A stretch of 22,206 bases of DNA from Saprolegnia diclina VS20 (Eukaryota; Oomycota; Saprolegniomycetes; Saprolegniales; Saprolegniaceae). The stretch lies in the NCBI RefSeq assembly GCF_000281045.1, contig NW_008246077.1:306653-328858 (forward strand), given 5' to 3'. This document shows, piece after piece, positions 10,122 to 19,365 of this stretch; the stretch's first letter is position 1, and every line of letters begins with the position of its first letter. The notes under the pieces were generated by a model, which saw nothing but the letters and a program-made list of their open reading frames with translations, was not told the DNA's origin and did not search any database. Position numbers and translations under genes: made by a program.

Positions 10122-10871
10122 TGAAGTTACAGATGCGACTTGGTAAGTAAAAAATGAGATGTTGAAATGGATTTTGAACTTAAGTATGGCGGGGCTCTTT
10201 GCTTTACTCGACACTTGTTGCATACATGAATGTTTTTCTGAGACTGTTCCTACTGTAGCGTGCTTTGCTGGCGCTTGGGTGCGGGCGGTAGCTCGGCGTC
10301 GATGGAGCTGCTTGTGGCTTCCGTCGTGTCGTGGGCCAGAAGGTGCTGGAGGACACGTTTTAGTGTAGTATGCGTGAAATGTGAGATATGGTGTGGGAAA
10401 CGTGGCAATATACAGGGGTATAAATAATGAAAGGCTCTGAGCTGAATGTACTGCATCACTTGGTTCATGCACATACCTTTTTACAAAGGTTATTCTTTTA
10501 TAAAGGTAAACCATGTCTCATAAGCAACGTCAACCAGCCAATCCGATCACAGGATTTGACTTCAACCACCGAGCAATGGCATGCTCATGCAGCTCCCTGC
10601 CAAGTCACTGGACGCTGACGTGTAGACGCGCAAGAACCTCGTCCATGTTGTAATCGCTAGCGTGCGCAGGGTAGTCCACCTCCTATCTGAATGCGTCGAC
10701 GCCAGCAGCGCGATGATGCGAGATACCGCTATCGGACAATGAATTCAAAACCATGATGACGAGCACACACATTGTCTTTTCGATCGCCGTTCGAGCCAGC
10801 GATGCGGGATTTGCGTCGGCCAATAAGTTCCATGCACTGCACCTTCTCGAATACACATTATCATAGATTTA
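10122..10871. other. Convergent spacer between kinase and EGF-rich genes
   Basis: Two genes end into this 750-bp stretch. No complete gene was recognised. On the minus strand, 10561-10790 reads as protein-like text in one frame broken by two stops. 10250-10360 (-) reads KRVLQHLLAH and ends in a charged, proline-containing tail before a stop. These may be remnants or undetected small exons. 10420-10510 is AT-rich, with two facing copies of a motif resembling ccttt-taca-aaagg. Confidence 0.4.
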
Positions 10872-13125
10872 TCAGTAGCCAGCGAGCGCGATGGCAAGCT
10901 CGCTGCGGTTGCTATCGTCGACGAGGACATTTTGGGCGTTGCACGCAAGCCCTTCAAAGCCGTCAAAGCACCGACATTGGCCTGATTGGTAGTAGCACAC
11001 GCCTCGCCCCGAGCACTCGTTGTAGCAGAGGTTGCCCACGGCCCCAACCGCCCCTCCAGGTGCCGCGACACCGCCGCAGTTGGTTTCGTCCTCTGCCGTC
11101 ATAGGATCATCGCCACTCGGGCAGTGACCTAGTCAAGGCCATTTCAATTGATAAATGGCTCGTACGTTGCCGTACGCATCGAACAGTCGGCTCCAAACCA
11201 CTCGGCCACGCGTGTTTGACCAGCGCCAAGCCCGACGGGCCACGACGAGTCGCAGACGCAGCCGTAGATGCGCGTCGCATCCCACAGCTACGCGAGCCGC
11301 TGGACTTGATGGACATCATGGGATTCGTACCGAGTACGTTGTGGCACTCGCGACTGGCACGGCTGTCGTCAGCATCGCCATTTCTTGCAAACTCAAGCAG
11401 GTGCCATGCCCCGAGCAGTCGTTGGGACACGACACTAGTACTCGAATCATTCGCTACACATTTTGTATTTTGTACGTACTGCGGTCGCAGGCGCTGCCCG
11501 TGTAGCCGGGAAAGCAGTTGCACGCGCCGCTGGTGCGGTTACACGCGCCTTGGTTGCTGCATTCGACGAGCGTTGTGTGAGCAACGGTTGGCGCCGTCGG
11601 GACGTCGTTCCAAGCGAGCCCCGACGGACACGTTCCTACGCGATACCTGTCAACACCACCGAAACGGTGCACGATGAGAAAGTACGTCGCGAGCAGTCGG
11701 GGGCCGCGCCGATCGAGATATCTGTCGGGGCCCCCCACCCCGCGTTGCAAATGCACTTGGAGCTCATGAGCGTGCAGTCGCCATGTCCGCTACATTCCTT
11801 GAGGAAGTAGCAGCCGACACCGCCGATGTTGTCTGCATCTTCAATGACGTTGCCATTGCTGTCTTGGGTCGCGATTTGGTACGTGCCCACCGTGTTGAGC
11901 GGGGGCGTCGTGACGCCCGAGAGCGTAAATTGGATGCCGCGCATCGGGGCGATGGTTGTCGCACTCGTGATCGTCAGCGTCAAGCCCGTAATGGACGCCG
12001 CGCTCGCCGCGCTGAGGCCAATCCACCCCGAAAGCGTCCAGCCAGGATTCGGAATCGCGTACCCATCCGGAAAGGTTACGAGGACCATGCCACCACTTGG
12101 GATCCGCAGCAGCGTATTGAAAAGAATCGTGGCCGACGTCGCCGTCGACGGCGTCGTTGCGAGCGTCCGGACGCGGCCAAAATACAAGTGCGACTTGATG
12201 ATCGATGTACCAGGCACCGACGCAGTCTCATAGACGTTCTGCGCCGCATCGAGTGTCGAGACCGTGTACGGCTCCCACGTCACCAAGCAAGCCTCCATGT
12301 AGTACATGTTGCAGGACGAACCCGGGTTGGTGATGCCATTAAGCGTAAAGCCGTACGTTCCTGGCGCCAACGCAAAGGCGCCAATCGTGACGGTTGCCTA
12401 GTTTACGATATAGCTGAAAAGACATGGAGAGGCTATATCGAACCGACGACGACGTCGAAGTGAGCGCGGTTGTCGTGGCCGCAAATCCTGTCTGGAACGT
12501 CAGCTGTGTGGGTGCGACCGCAAAGCGTGACGGAAACACTACGCGGAAGCTGGCGCCGATCGGAAGCGTCAGGAACGTTGTGATCGAAAGCGTGCAAAGG
12601 GATGTGACACTCGCGGTCGTGTTGGCCAGCGTCACCGTGGCAACGAGCGGGGCGCCGACTGCTATGACGGCGCCACCGCCGCCGCTGCCAGACTCGAGCA
12701 CCACCGACACTGCGTTCAAGCTGGTAATCGTAAAGGCGGCGAGCGTCGAGGCACCTACGTCATGTATAAGTGAGAAATAGCATGCGCGGGGTACCAGGGT
12801 TGGTGATGCCATCGACGGTAAAGGTGACGACGCCAGCCGCAACAACCGACGTCGCGACGGTCACGATGAGCGTCGTGCCAGCTTTTGAGACGGCGCTCGC
12901 ACCGTCGATGCCAACGCCGTCCGAGAGCGCGGTCGGCGCAAGGACAAAGCCGGTTGGAAATGCTACTTGGAGCTTTCCGCCGATCGGGATCGCCATTGAC
13001 GTTGTGAGTGCCACGTCAGCCAGTGTGACAGTGCCGGCGCTGGTGCTGTGCAGATCCACGCTAATGCCAGTTATCGCGCCCGCGCAGACGTGGACGAGCG
13101 CGGCCAGCGCTAGAAGGGCGTACAT
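10872..13125 (-). CDS. Secreted EGF-like, beta-sandwich-repeat protein
   Basis: Seven exons (13125-12795, 12754-12444, 12397-11686, 11635-11480, 11434-11331, 11287-11176, 11128-10872) encode 660 residues. A signal peptide starts at 13125 (MYALLALAALVHVCAGA). The first ~340 residues are three repeats rich in Thr, Ser, Val and Ala, each built round an IP.GG/GA...FP element and the first two ending in a GITNPG turn. Cys-rich EGF-like modules follow: CSGHGDCTLMSSKCICNAGW, CSNQGACNRTSGACNCFPGY, CPNDCSGHGTC, IYGCVCDSSWP, and CSGRGVCYYQSGQCRCFDGF. There is no C-terminal membrane helix, so secretion or wall association is likely. Introns are 12755-12794 (only 40 bp), 12398-12443 (donor GTTCGA), 11636-11685, 11435-11479, 11288-11330 and 11129-11175; phases close throughout. 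Such families are common at oomycete surfaces; a specific ligand is unknown. Confidence 0.88.
12398..12443 (-). other. Intron with 8-bp perfect hairpin and weak donor
   Basis: On the coding strand the intron begins GTTCGATATAGC and ends GCTATATCGTAAACTAG. GATATAGC and GCTATATC are perfect inverted repeats separated by 17 bases. The donor departs from the local GTAC preference. Splicing here is required to keep the EGF-rich protein in frame. Confidence 0.6.
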
Positions 13126-13209
13126 GCTGGTGCCGTTTCAAGATCGCAAAACACAAAATGATGATGCAAACAAAATCTTACACGTGCGTTTTGAACTAAG
13201 ACTGTGGAC

Positions 13210-14629
13210 TTAAGGGCGCGGCTGCGTCTTGGGCAGCGCGTCGTTGAGCGACTGCGTGCCCCAAGCGTTGCCGGCGGGCCGAGCGGCAGGCTGACCCCAC
13301 GCGCCCGTGGCTGCCGGCTGCGGCGCCGCCTGCGCGGCGGGCTGACCCCACGCACCAGTCGCCGCCGGGACGTCGTTGGACGCTTGGTTGCTGGCCGGAC
13401 GCGCACCCCATGCGGGCGCACCAGAGGGGGCCGACGGCTTCCACGTGCCGTTCTGCGGCGCGGGCGTCAGCGGGACCTTGGCACGCGTCGCCTTGCCGCG
13501 GATGATGGCCTGGATCTTGGACGCGGCCTGCTCCTCCGTCAACGGGCAGGCTTCCGGGAACGACGAGCCAATCTTAGCGCTACACACTCGATAAGATTCC
13601 TGCAGCTTTCAGACAGGCGAGAAGACGACGTACTGCTCGCCACGACCGATCGAGAAGCACTTGACAATGACCTTATACGGGCCGAGGTCGACTTCGTTGA
13701 GCTCCGTGCCGTTGAGGAAGCACATTGTGTAGAGCGCCATCTCAAACTCGGGGCTCACGCCAATCAAACTACACAAGATTGTGAGATGCGCTTGTCGAGC
13801 TGCATGGAATACCTCGTCGAGACAGGCTTGACCTCCTTTTCCCAGGCGAACTGGAGCGTGATGAGCTGCTCGTACTCGTGCGGCTCCATGACCGAGCGAC
13901 CGCGCTGCTTGGGCTTGATGTACCCGAGGTAGTCGAGGCGGCCGGCCTTCTCTTCAAGGTACATTTGGATCCAGTTGTGGAAACCCGTGACTTGATGGTC
14001 TTTGACCTCGCCGATGAAGACGTGCTCAAAACCGGACGAGTCATTGGCGACTTCACGGCGGTAGAGCCCGAACCACATCTCGTGGAGCTTGCGCTTGAAC
14101 GCGTCCATGTTGCCGCTAAACTTGCGGTTGCCCTGGAGCCACCTACGTCATCACATATCAGTGCCTGATGATGATACGCGCGCTGTATCGTCGTACGCAA
14201 GCGCGTATTTCATGACGCGTGTCTCGCAGATCGCGTTGATGAAGAGCTCGTTCTCGCGCAGCTCTTGGCGGGTCACGGTCTCGGCGACGCCCGTCTACGC
14301 ACAGCATTCCATGAGCCCATGCACGTAGCAGTTTGGTCGTACGTCGCGCTCGTAGTTGTCGAGGAGGTCAATAAAGAGCTTGAACGTCTTCTTCTGGAGC
14401 GCCTTGGGGTCCACAAACTTGAAGAGGTTGTCGGGCGCCATGTCGCCTTGCTGGTACGGCGACTTGCCCTGCTGGAGGTTGATCTCATAGTCGTCGCTGG
14501 GCACAAGACGGTTGTCGTCGAGGGTCCAGAGCTTGGTGCAGGCCTCCGAGAGGCTCTTGAGTTCCGAAGCTACAGGAAGACTAGCGTGAGCGTCCATCGC
14601 CTCCAACTGCGCCTACGGGTCGGGTTCAT
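13210..14629 (-). CDS. EndoU-family endoribonuclease with IQ motif and AWG-repeat tail
   Basis: Six exons (14629-14617, 14569-14343, 14294-14197, 14142-13813, 13768-13634, 13579-13210) encode 390 residues. Introns run 44-54 bp and all end TAG. The core matches XendoU/EndoU: SELKSLSEACTKLWTLDDNR at the start, FINAICETRVMKYALA, MWFGLYRR, FEHVFIGEV (H153), GFHNWIQMYLEEKAG (H168), VKPVS (probable catalytic K218, or K215), IGVSPEFEMALYTMCFLNG and IGSSFPEA. EndoU enzymes cleave RNA at uridines with these two His and the Lys, usually with Mn2+ dependence. After the core lies an IQ motif (SKIQAIIRGKATR, 288-300), then a Pro/Ala tail with four AWG motifs, two of them in identical TGAWGQPAA units. The 13-nt first exon is the least certain part; the alternative start is the in-frame ATG at 14597 without that splice. 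Confidence 0.88.
13275..13415 (-). repeat. AWG (WG/GW-type) coding repeats
   Basis: The EndoU tail carries AWGARP, two TGAWGQPAA units and AWGTQ within about 50 residues, in low-complexity Pro/Ala/Gln sequence. Copies are similar at DNA level (the ccccacgc...cggc segments), pointing to local duplication. Confidence 0.7.
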
Positions 14630-14869
14630 CGTGCTGCGGACGTCGAGGACAAAGCAAGTATGAGGCTTGCAACCACGTGCACTCTGCCGCTTCCAAGATC
14701 AGCCAATGGCATCGCGTCGAACGCCAGGCGCCACGTTGCAGTACATTCCTTTTGCAATGTACGATCGCATAATGTAATCCAGCTGTACATTCAGTGTACG
14801 GCGAGATGGACGTACATCACCGTACACGCCATCTTATAGCTGCGTGGAGATTCAGTGATAAGAGACGCG
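14630..14869. promoter_or_regulatory. Divergent promoter region with clustered GTAC motifs
   Basis: The EndoU gene (leftward) and the small zinc-ribbon-like gene (rightward) start 240 bp apart. GTAC occurs at 14741, 14759, 14785, 14796, 14812 and 14822, several as TGTAC or GTACAT. The clustering suggests a repeated palindromic protein-binding site, unproven. Confidence 0.4.
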
Positions 14870-15164
14870 ATGTGCAGCCGAACGACGTGTGGCGTGTGCC
14901 AGAAGCCGACCTGGTACATCTCGCCTGCTCTCCCGGCCACGTACCACGTTGCTCCTTAGGTCGGGCTGCGGCATGCATATTGAGAGCGCCCTCCGCGGTA
15001 CCCGAGTCCAGACGGTTGGGTTGTTGTTTCATAAGGTTTTTGTAGGTGTCGACGAAGCCGACCGCTGCGCCGAGTACAAGACGGGCAAGCACAAGTCGAG
15101 CATGTTCCCGGCCATGTGCATCATCTCGGTGGTTGCGACTTTGCTGTATGTGTCCATGGGCTAG
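14870..15164 (+). CDS. 66-residue zinc-ribbon-like, tail-anchored small protein
   Basis: Three tiny exons (14870-14913, 14960-14997, 15046-15164) join in phase to give 66 residues. Introns are 14914-14959 (GTACAT...TAG) and 14998-15045 (GTACCC...TAG). The spliced N-terminus reads CGVCQKPTWSGCGMHIESAL, then RGVDEADRC, giving C7, C10, C18 and C35, plus H21. This matches a widespread uncharacterised small-protein pattern (CxxCGKPTWxGCGxHxxxxL...RC) and is a likely zinc-binding knuckle. The C-terminus MCIISVVATLLYVSMG is a single membrane helix with almost nothing after it, so a tail anchor with the Cys domain in the cytosol is likely. No known function. The exons are too short to stand out as open frames. 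Confidence 0.75.
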
Positions 15165-15899
15165 TAGCGCTAACGTAATCGGCCTCTTTCCCGCGCCGAG
15201 ACAACCCGACGCGATCGTACCATCATTGATCGCATGCATTGTCAGAAAGATTTCATTTGTTCCATGCACCGAGTGTTGTGGCTGGCCGCACACTTCAATG
15301 ATCGCGCCAGGAGCTGATTTCTCGGCCGTGGCGGGCAAGCGGGCACAGCAAGCACTGCGGCTTGGGCTCGCACGCACGCGAATTGCCACCTGCTGTCGTA
15401 AACACGTGCTGTGGCTATCACCTTTTCCCTTGCGTTCCGCATTCGAGCTCATAACCCCACGCCCCGACCCACGTCCCATGCAGTGCTTGGGGTCAAGGGA
15501 AGCGCATCCAAAGGAGACGATGCTCTGATTCTCGTCAGCGGGCTCGAGCCCACATGGACGTGGTGTTACACACGACACGAGCAGTTTTGGAGGACGCGCT
15601 TGGCATCGGGTCTTTCGCACCGTTCCGGATAATGCGAGGTAAAAGGTAAAACATTCGATTGGATAAAATGTTGATTTTAGGAGCCAATCCGCGCGGCTTG
15701 GTTTGACGTGGTGGTTTAATACGTTTTATCCTCGCGGGGCTGGTTAAAGTGGAGCTCTTGAGCTCATCTCATGCCAACGTCGTCACGATGCAGGATGTCG
15801 CCAAGGTACGTGGTCGATAGCTGTAGTCAAGTGGCGTCGGTGGCATCTGTGCACAGAGACGCAATCTCATACTGCAATTGAGTACATGAAAAACATAGC
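15165..15899. other. Spacer, no gene recognised
   Basis: It lies after the small zinc-ribbon-like gene and beyond the decayed GTPase/vWA gene's 3' end. A long minus-strand open frame (14817-15620) crosses it, but that frame also runs antisense through the zinc-ribbon-like exons and has no recognisable motif. A 12-bp perfect palindrome gggctcgagccc sits at 15538-15549. AT-rich sequence with ggataaaatg/taaaacatt words occupies 15640-15740. Confidence 0.4.
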
Positions 15900-18800
15900 A
15901 TTTTGCTCCTTGGCTACGCTGCCGTTGTCGGTCGCGTCGTCGTCGTGGCCACGAGTCCTGGTCGGCGACCGAGATCTTCTTGAATGTCGTGAGCAAGTCG
16001 GAGCCCGACGGCACCGTCGTGAACGTGCCGCCAAGGTGCGGTGCGAGAATCTTCACGAATCTGCTGTTCCCAAAGCCGACACACGAGCTCTGGAGCTTGT
16101 AGATGCCGTACGTCTTGGCCATGTGCTGGGCCATCGCAGTGCCGGCCGCATTACCGTTCGGCTCGCAGTCTTAAAAGAAGAGCAGGACGGGCGTGTACGT
16201 CTTGTGGTCGTTGCGCGAGAGCACGTCGTTGGCGACGCGCAGTCCGTCGTCGTAGTTGGTTGTGCGGCCAGAGAACGGCAGGGAGATATCGGTCATGTCA
16301 ACCAGCGGCTTGCTTTCGTGCGCGATGCGGGCGGTATCATCGAACGTGACGACCGAGACAATGTCGGCGCAGCTGTGGCTTCGCGTCGCGCGAAGCTGCG
16401 CAACGTGGCCGTCGTGAGCGCCTCCCACGGCTCCCCGGCCATGGACCCGGACGCGCCCAAAACAAAGACGTGGTGGTGCAGTCCCTTTGCGGCTAAGTGC
16501 TGGCAGTTGAAGACGTGGCTTTGCGCAAGCGATTGCGTCGACTTCAAGGTCTTCACTTGCGGTTCGTGCCATGCGCCCAAGACACAGTGCGATTTGCAGC
16601 CATTGCCTTCCTTGTGCTCGGGCACTCGTACGGGCACAAGCCAAGCTCCTTGCGCTCGCGCTCGAGACCGGATCGTCCCACCCCAGCGTCTTCCATACGT
16701 ATTGTGGAGCACTTCGTCCATGGCCTGCGTCGAGTTGGAGGCGAGCGTCATCGTGCTGTGCCGGCTACCGTCCTTGGCCGCATACGTGCAAGCATCGGGC
16801 GACGTGTGCGAGTACGGAACGTAGTGGACGTGGCCTCGGCCGAGCTTGGGCACAAAAGAACGGACACATATTGGCGACTCCGCGGTCGCCTGGCGCATAC
16901 TTGCGGTCTGTCTCGAGCTTCACTTGGGTGACGTCCATGACGAAGGTCGTGTTGGCCATGCGTCGTCGCGTGCGCACCCGCGTGGCCGTACGCTTTTGTG
17001 CAGTAGTAGTCAGAGCACGGGTAGCGCGCGTCGCACGTGTGCACGTTGGTATCGTAGCGATAGACCTCGCCCTTGTGATTGTTTTTTTCGACTTGAACGT
17101 GTGACACTTCTTCCGTAGCTCGTTGTTGGCTTGGTGCAGATACGTGAATGAGCTCTTGGCGCCGACAAACGTTTCGGTCGTCGTCTCCTGCTGGACCTTG
17201 AGCTCGCAATTGCCGCGGACCGAGCACACGCCTTGACACGTGTGGTGCTGGCTGCATCAAGCTCGCCGTTGCGCAGCGCGTAGCGAAGCTGGTCGCGCAG
17301 CCACACCGTCTTGCCCGCCAAGATGTTGTCGTCCATCGACGTCCAATCGCACCGAGCGATCTTGGCGAGAACGAAGGCAAGGATTTGTGAAAGTCGGCGC
17401 CGCTGGAGAACGTCTCTCTGCCGCGCGCTTCGGCCAAGCACGTTGAGGCTTGAGCAAGACCGTCGTAGTAGCCGACGTTGTTGAGCGGCGCGCAGTCTGT
17501 GACGAGAACGTCTACGCCGTACTAGTACATGACAGTGACAAAGTTGTCGGCCGTGGCGTCCGTAAGGGGCTCTTGAGCTTGGTTTTGAACTCGTCGATGA
17601 CCGACTCGGCCTCGTTGGGGTTGATGTCCTTGGCGTTCATGTTGAGCTGGCCGCTAAAGAGTCGGGGGTCGCCCTTGAGCATCGAGACGCCTTGGTAAAC
17701 ATCGCGTCAATCGTGCGCTGCGAAATCGCCACGTTGAGGGCCGAGAGAAGCGTGTCTTCTTGCATACTACGCTCAAATGACCCGAGGCCCTCAAAGTCGA
17801 GGACGACCATAAGCACATCTCCGTACGAACGCAGCGTGAGCCAGACGGCGTCCATGCAGCACGCCCGAGATGGCAAACGAGCTGCCCAAGAGGTGGTTGA
17901 GAAAGTACGATGTGCCTGTCGACTGCTTCCCCATGGATTGTCATCGCGACAATGGGCCGCGCCACGCTAATGTAGCTCGTGGGCCCGAAAAGGATCTGCG
18001 ACAGCATCTGATGACCTCAGCGCGCTGACTCAGCGTCACCACTTTGCCTTTGCGCAGCAGCTCGAGCTTGTCGTCGCGCGCGCGACAGACGGGACACACA
18101 TCCAACGAGCTCGCGGACCCAACGCCCTGGCGCCATCGCTGGCCACGTCTCCGTTCACAACAAAGTCGGTGGCCAGCGAGAGCGATGCGAGGTCCTTGTT
18201 GAGCGTCTGGAGTTTCTTCGTGATCGACTCGACGACTTTCGAGACCGTCTTGCGGCGCTTGGACGACGACGCTTGCACGTGCAGCTGCAGCGCCATCGGC
18301 AACGAGGCAACGCCGTCGCGTTCCTGGGCCGCAGTCTCGTCGTCTTCGTCCGCGTCGTCGAAGTCAAGCATGGCCGCCCGGCCTTTTCAAAGACGTGAAA
18401 AGTGGCGCGAGCACGTGGCTTTCACTGGCTGCCACAGGTGCCGTTGTGTGCGCGCAGCTCACTTCGAACCCGACGTTGCCGACCACGACTGTCATCGTGA
18501 GGACAACCATGGCACCTGAGCTCTGGTCAAGGAGCACGATGGCGTCGTCGGACGCGCGGGCTTGGACGGCCGGCCAGTCGAGCGCCATGGGCAACACGAC
18601 CTCGGCCACCAAAGTAGCACTGCATGGCTCTGGATCTCGAACGTGCGAAGGCGAAGGCGATGACGACTCGCACCCGTTCGTCGTTCTCGTTGTCCAGTGG
18701 CTCGATGCACACCATGAACGCGCCGTTTTGGAGCTTGACGACCTTAGTCTCGGGCGTTGCAGAGGCGGGTACGACGATTGCTGTTGCGTGCGAAGGTAGT

Positions 18801-19164
18801 ACGAGTGGGCGGCGCCATCGTCCCCAACGACAAAGCAGCCGTGGTTGTCGCCACGAAACAAGTGAAACACAGCATACGGCGCGCTGGGGCCAAGAGGACC
18901 AAGTTGAACTGACGCGTCCGCTCCAAGACATTGAACGGCTCGCCAAAGGCAACGATGTCGACCGTGGTCATCGGGTGCTGGAGTGCCAAGACGCGGTGCG
19001 CTGCGTCAAAGGCGCAGCGCTCGACGAGCGTCGGGAACTCTTTCGATGCTGCGTCTAGAGCCGCTCAAAGAAAATAGCTCTTCTCCAGCGCCGCCGCATC
19101 CTAATGGTCTCCTCGCGAAAGAGCGCTGAGCAGGGGTCGAGATGCCGTTGAGGGCAACCACCAT
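15900..19164 (-). pseudogene. Decayed large GTPase (VLIG/GB1-like) + von Willebrand A gene
   Basis: Protein-like text runs for ~3.2 kb but switches among all three minus frames many times. In order: MVVALNGISTPAQ (start near 19164), FPTLVERCAFDAAH and DIVAFGEPFNVLERTRQFN, a coiled segment SKVVESITKKLQTLNKDL, DVCPVCRARDDKLELLRKGK, a P-loop region GKQSTGTSYFLNHLLG (17905-17931), DFEGLGSFERSMQEDTLL (G3, about 17801), CDWTSMDDNI, a Cys-rich YPCSDYYCTKAYGHAGAHAT, and a vWA domain with FVLGASGSM and FSGRTTNYDDGLR. In-frame stops include TGA 19065-19067, TAG 17522-17524 and TAA 16171-16173. Clear frame changes lie near 18888, 18010 and 17935. The P-loop Lys is Thr and the MIDAS Asp is Gly. Introns do not explain the breaks. 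Ends are approximate. Confidence 0.8.
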
Positions 19165-19365
19165 GTCCGGCCTTTCTTTGCAGCGACAATACCCTTTTTT
19201 GGCACACAATGTTCCGCCGAGCAAACCCCGAGCATCTTGTCAATTTATAGCTCGCGTTTGCGTCAAAAAGGGGTCTTCAACATCCAAAAGAGGGTACTTG
19301 TCGCTGGAAAGGGTGCATTCGACTCGATTGGACGAGACGGGCATCTTTGTTTGCACTTGATCCTG
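19165..19365. promoter_or_regulatory. Short divergent spacer upstream of the PPR-CDIN1 gene
   Basis: About 200 bp separate the 5' end of the decayed GTPase/vWA gene from the start of the PPR-CDIN1 gene. It should hold the latter's promoter. A run of six T is present at 19195-19200; no named element was recognised. Confidence 0.35.

Noticed and set aside
9441-10514. Minus-strand open frame of 357 codons
   Set aside because: It is antisense to the kinase domain; no motif of its own, and the kinase frame is beyond doubt.
11783-12463. Plus-strand open frame of 226 codons, Arg-rich
   Set aside because: It is a shadow of the EGF-rich gene exon on the minus strand; composition is typical of antisense GC-rich frames.
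14998-15045. Reading through as one exon of a longer plus-strand protein ending at 15164
   Set aside because: The unspliced frame loses the Cys motif; splicing gives the known CxxC/PTWxGCG pattern with correct phase.
15525-15560. tRNA-like T-arm (gggctcgagccc)
   Set aside because: The palindrome resembles a T loop, but the stem mispairs on both strands and no acceptor, D or anticodon arm could be placed.
14817-15620. Minus-strand open frame of 267 codons
   Set aside because: It crosses exons and introns of the small zinc-ribbon-like gene in antisense and shows no family features.
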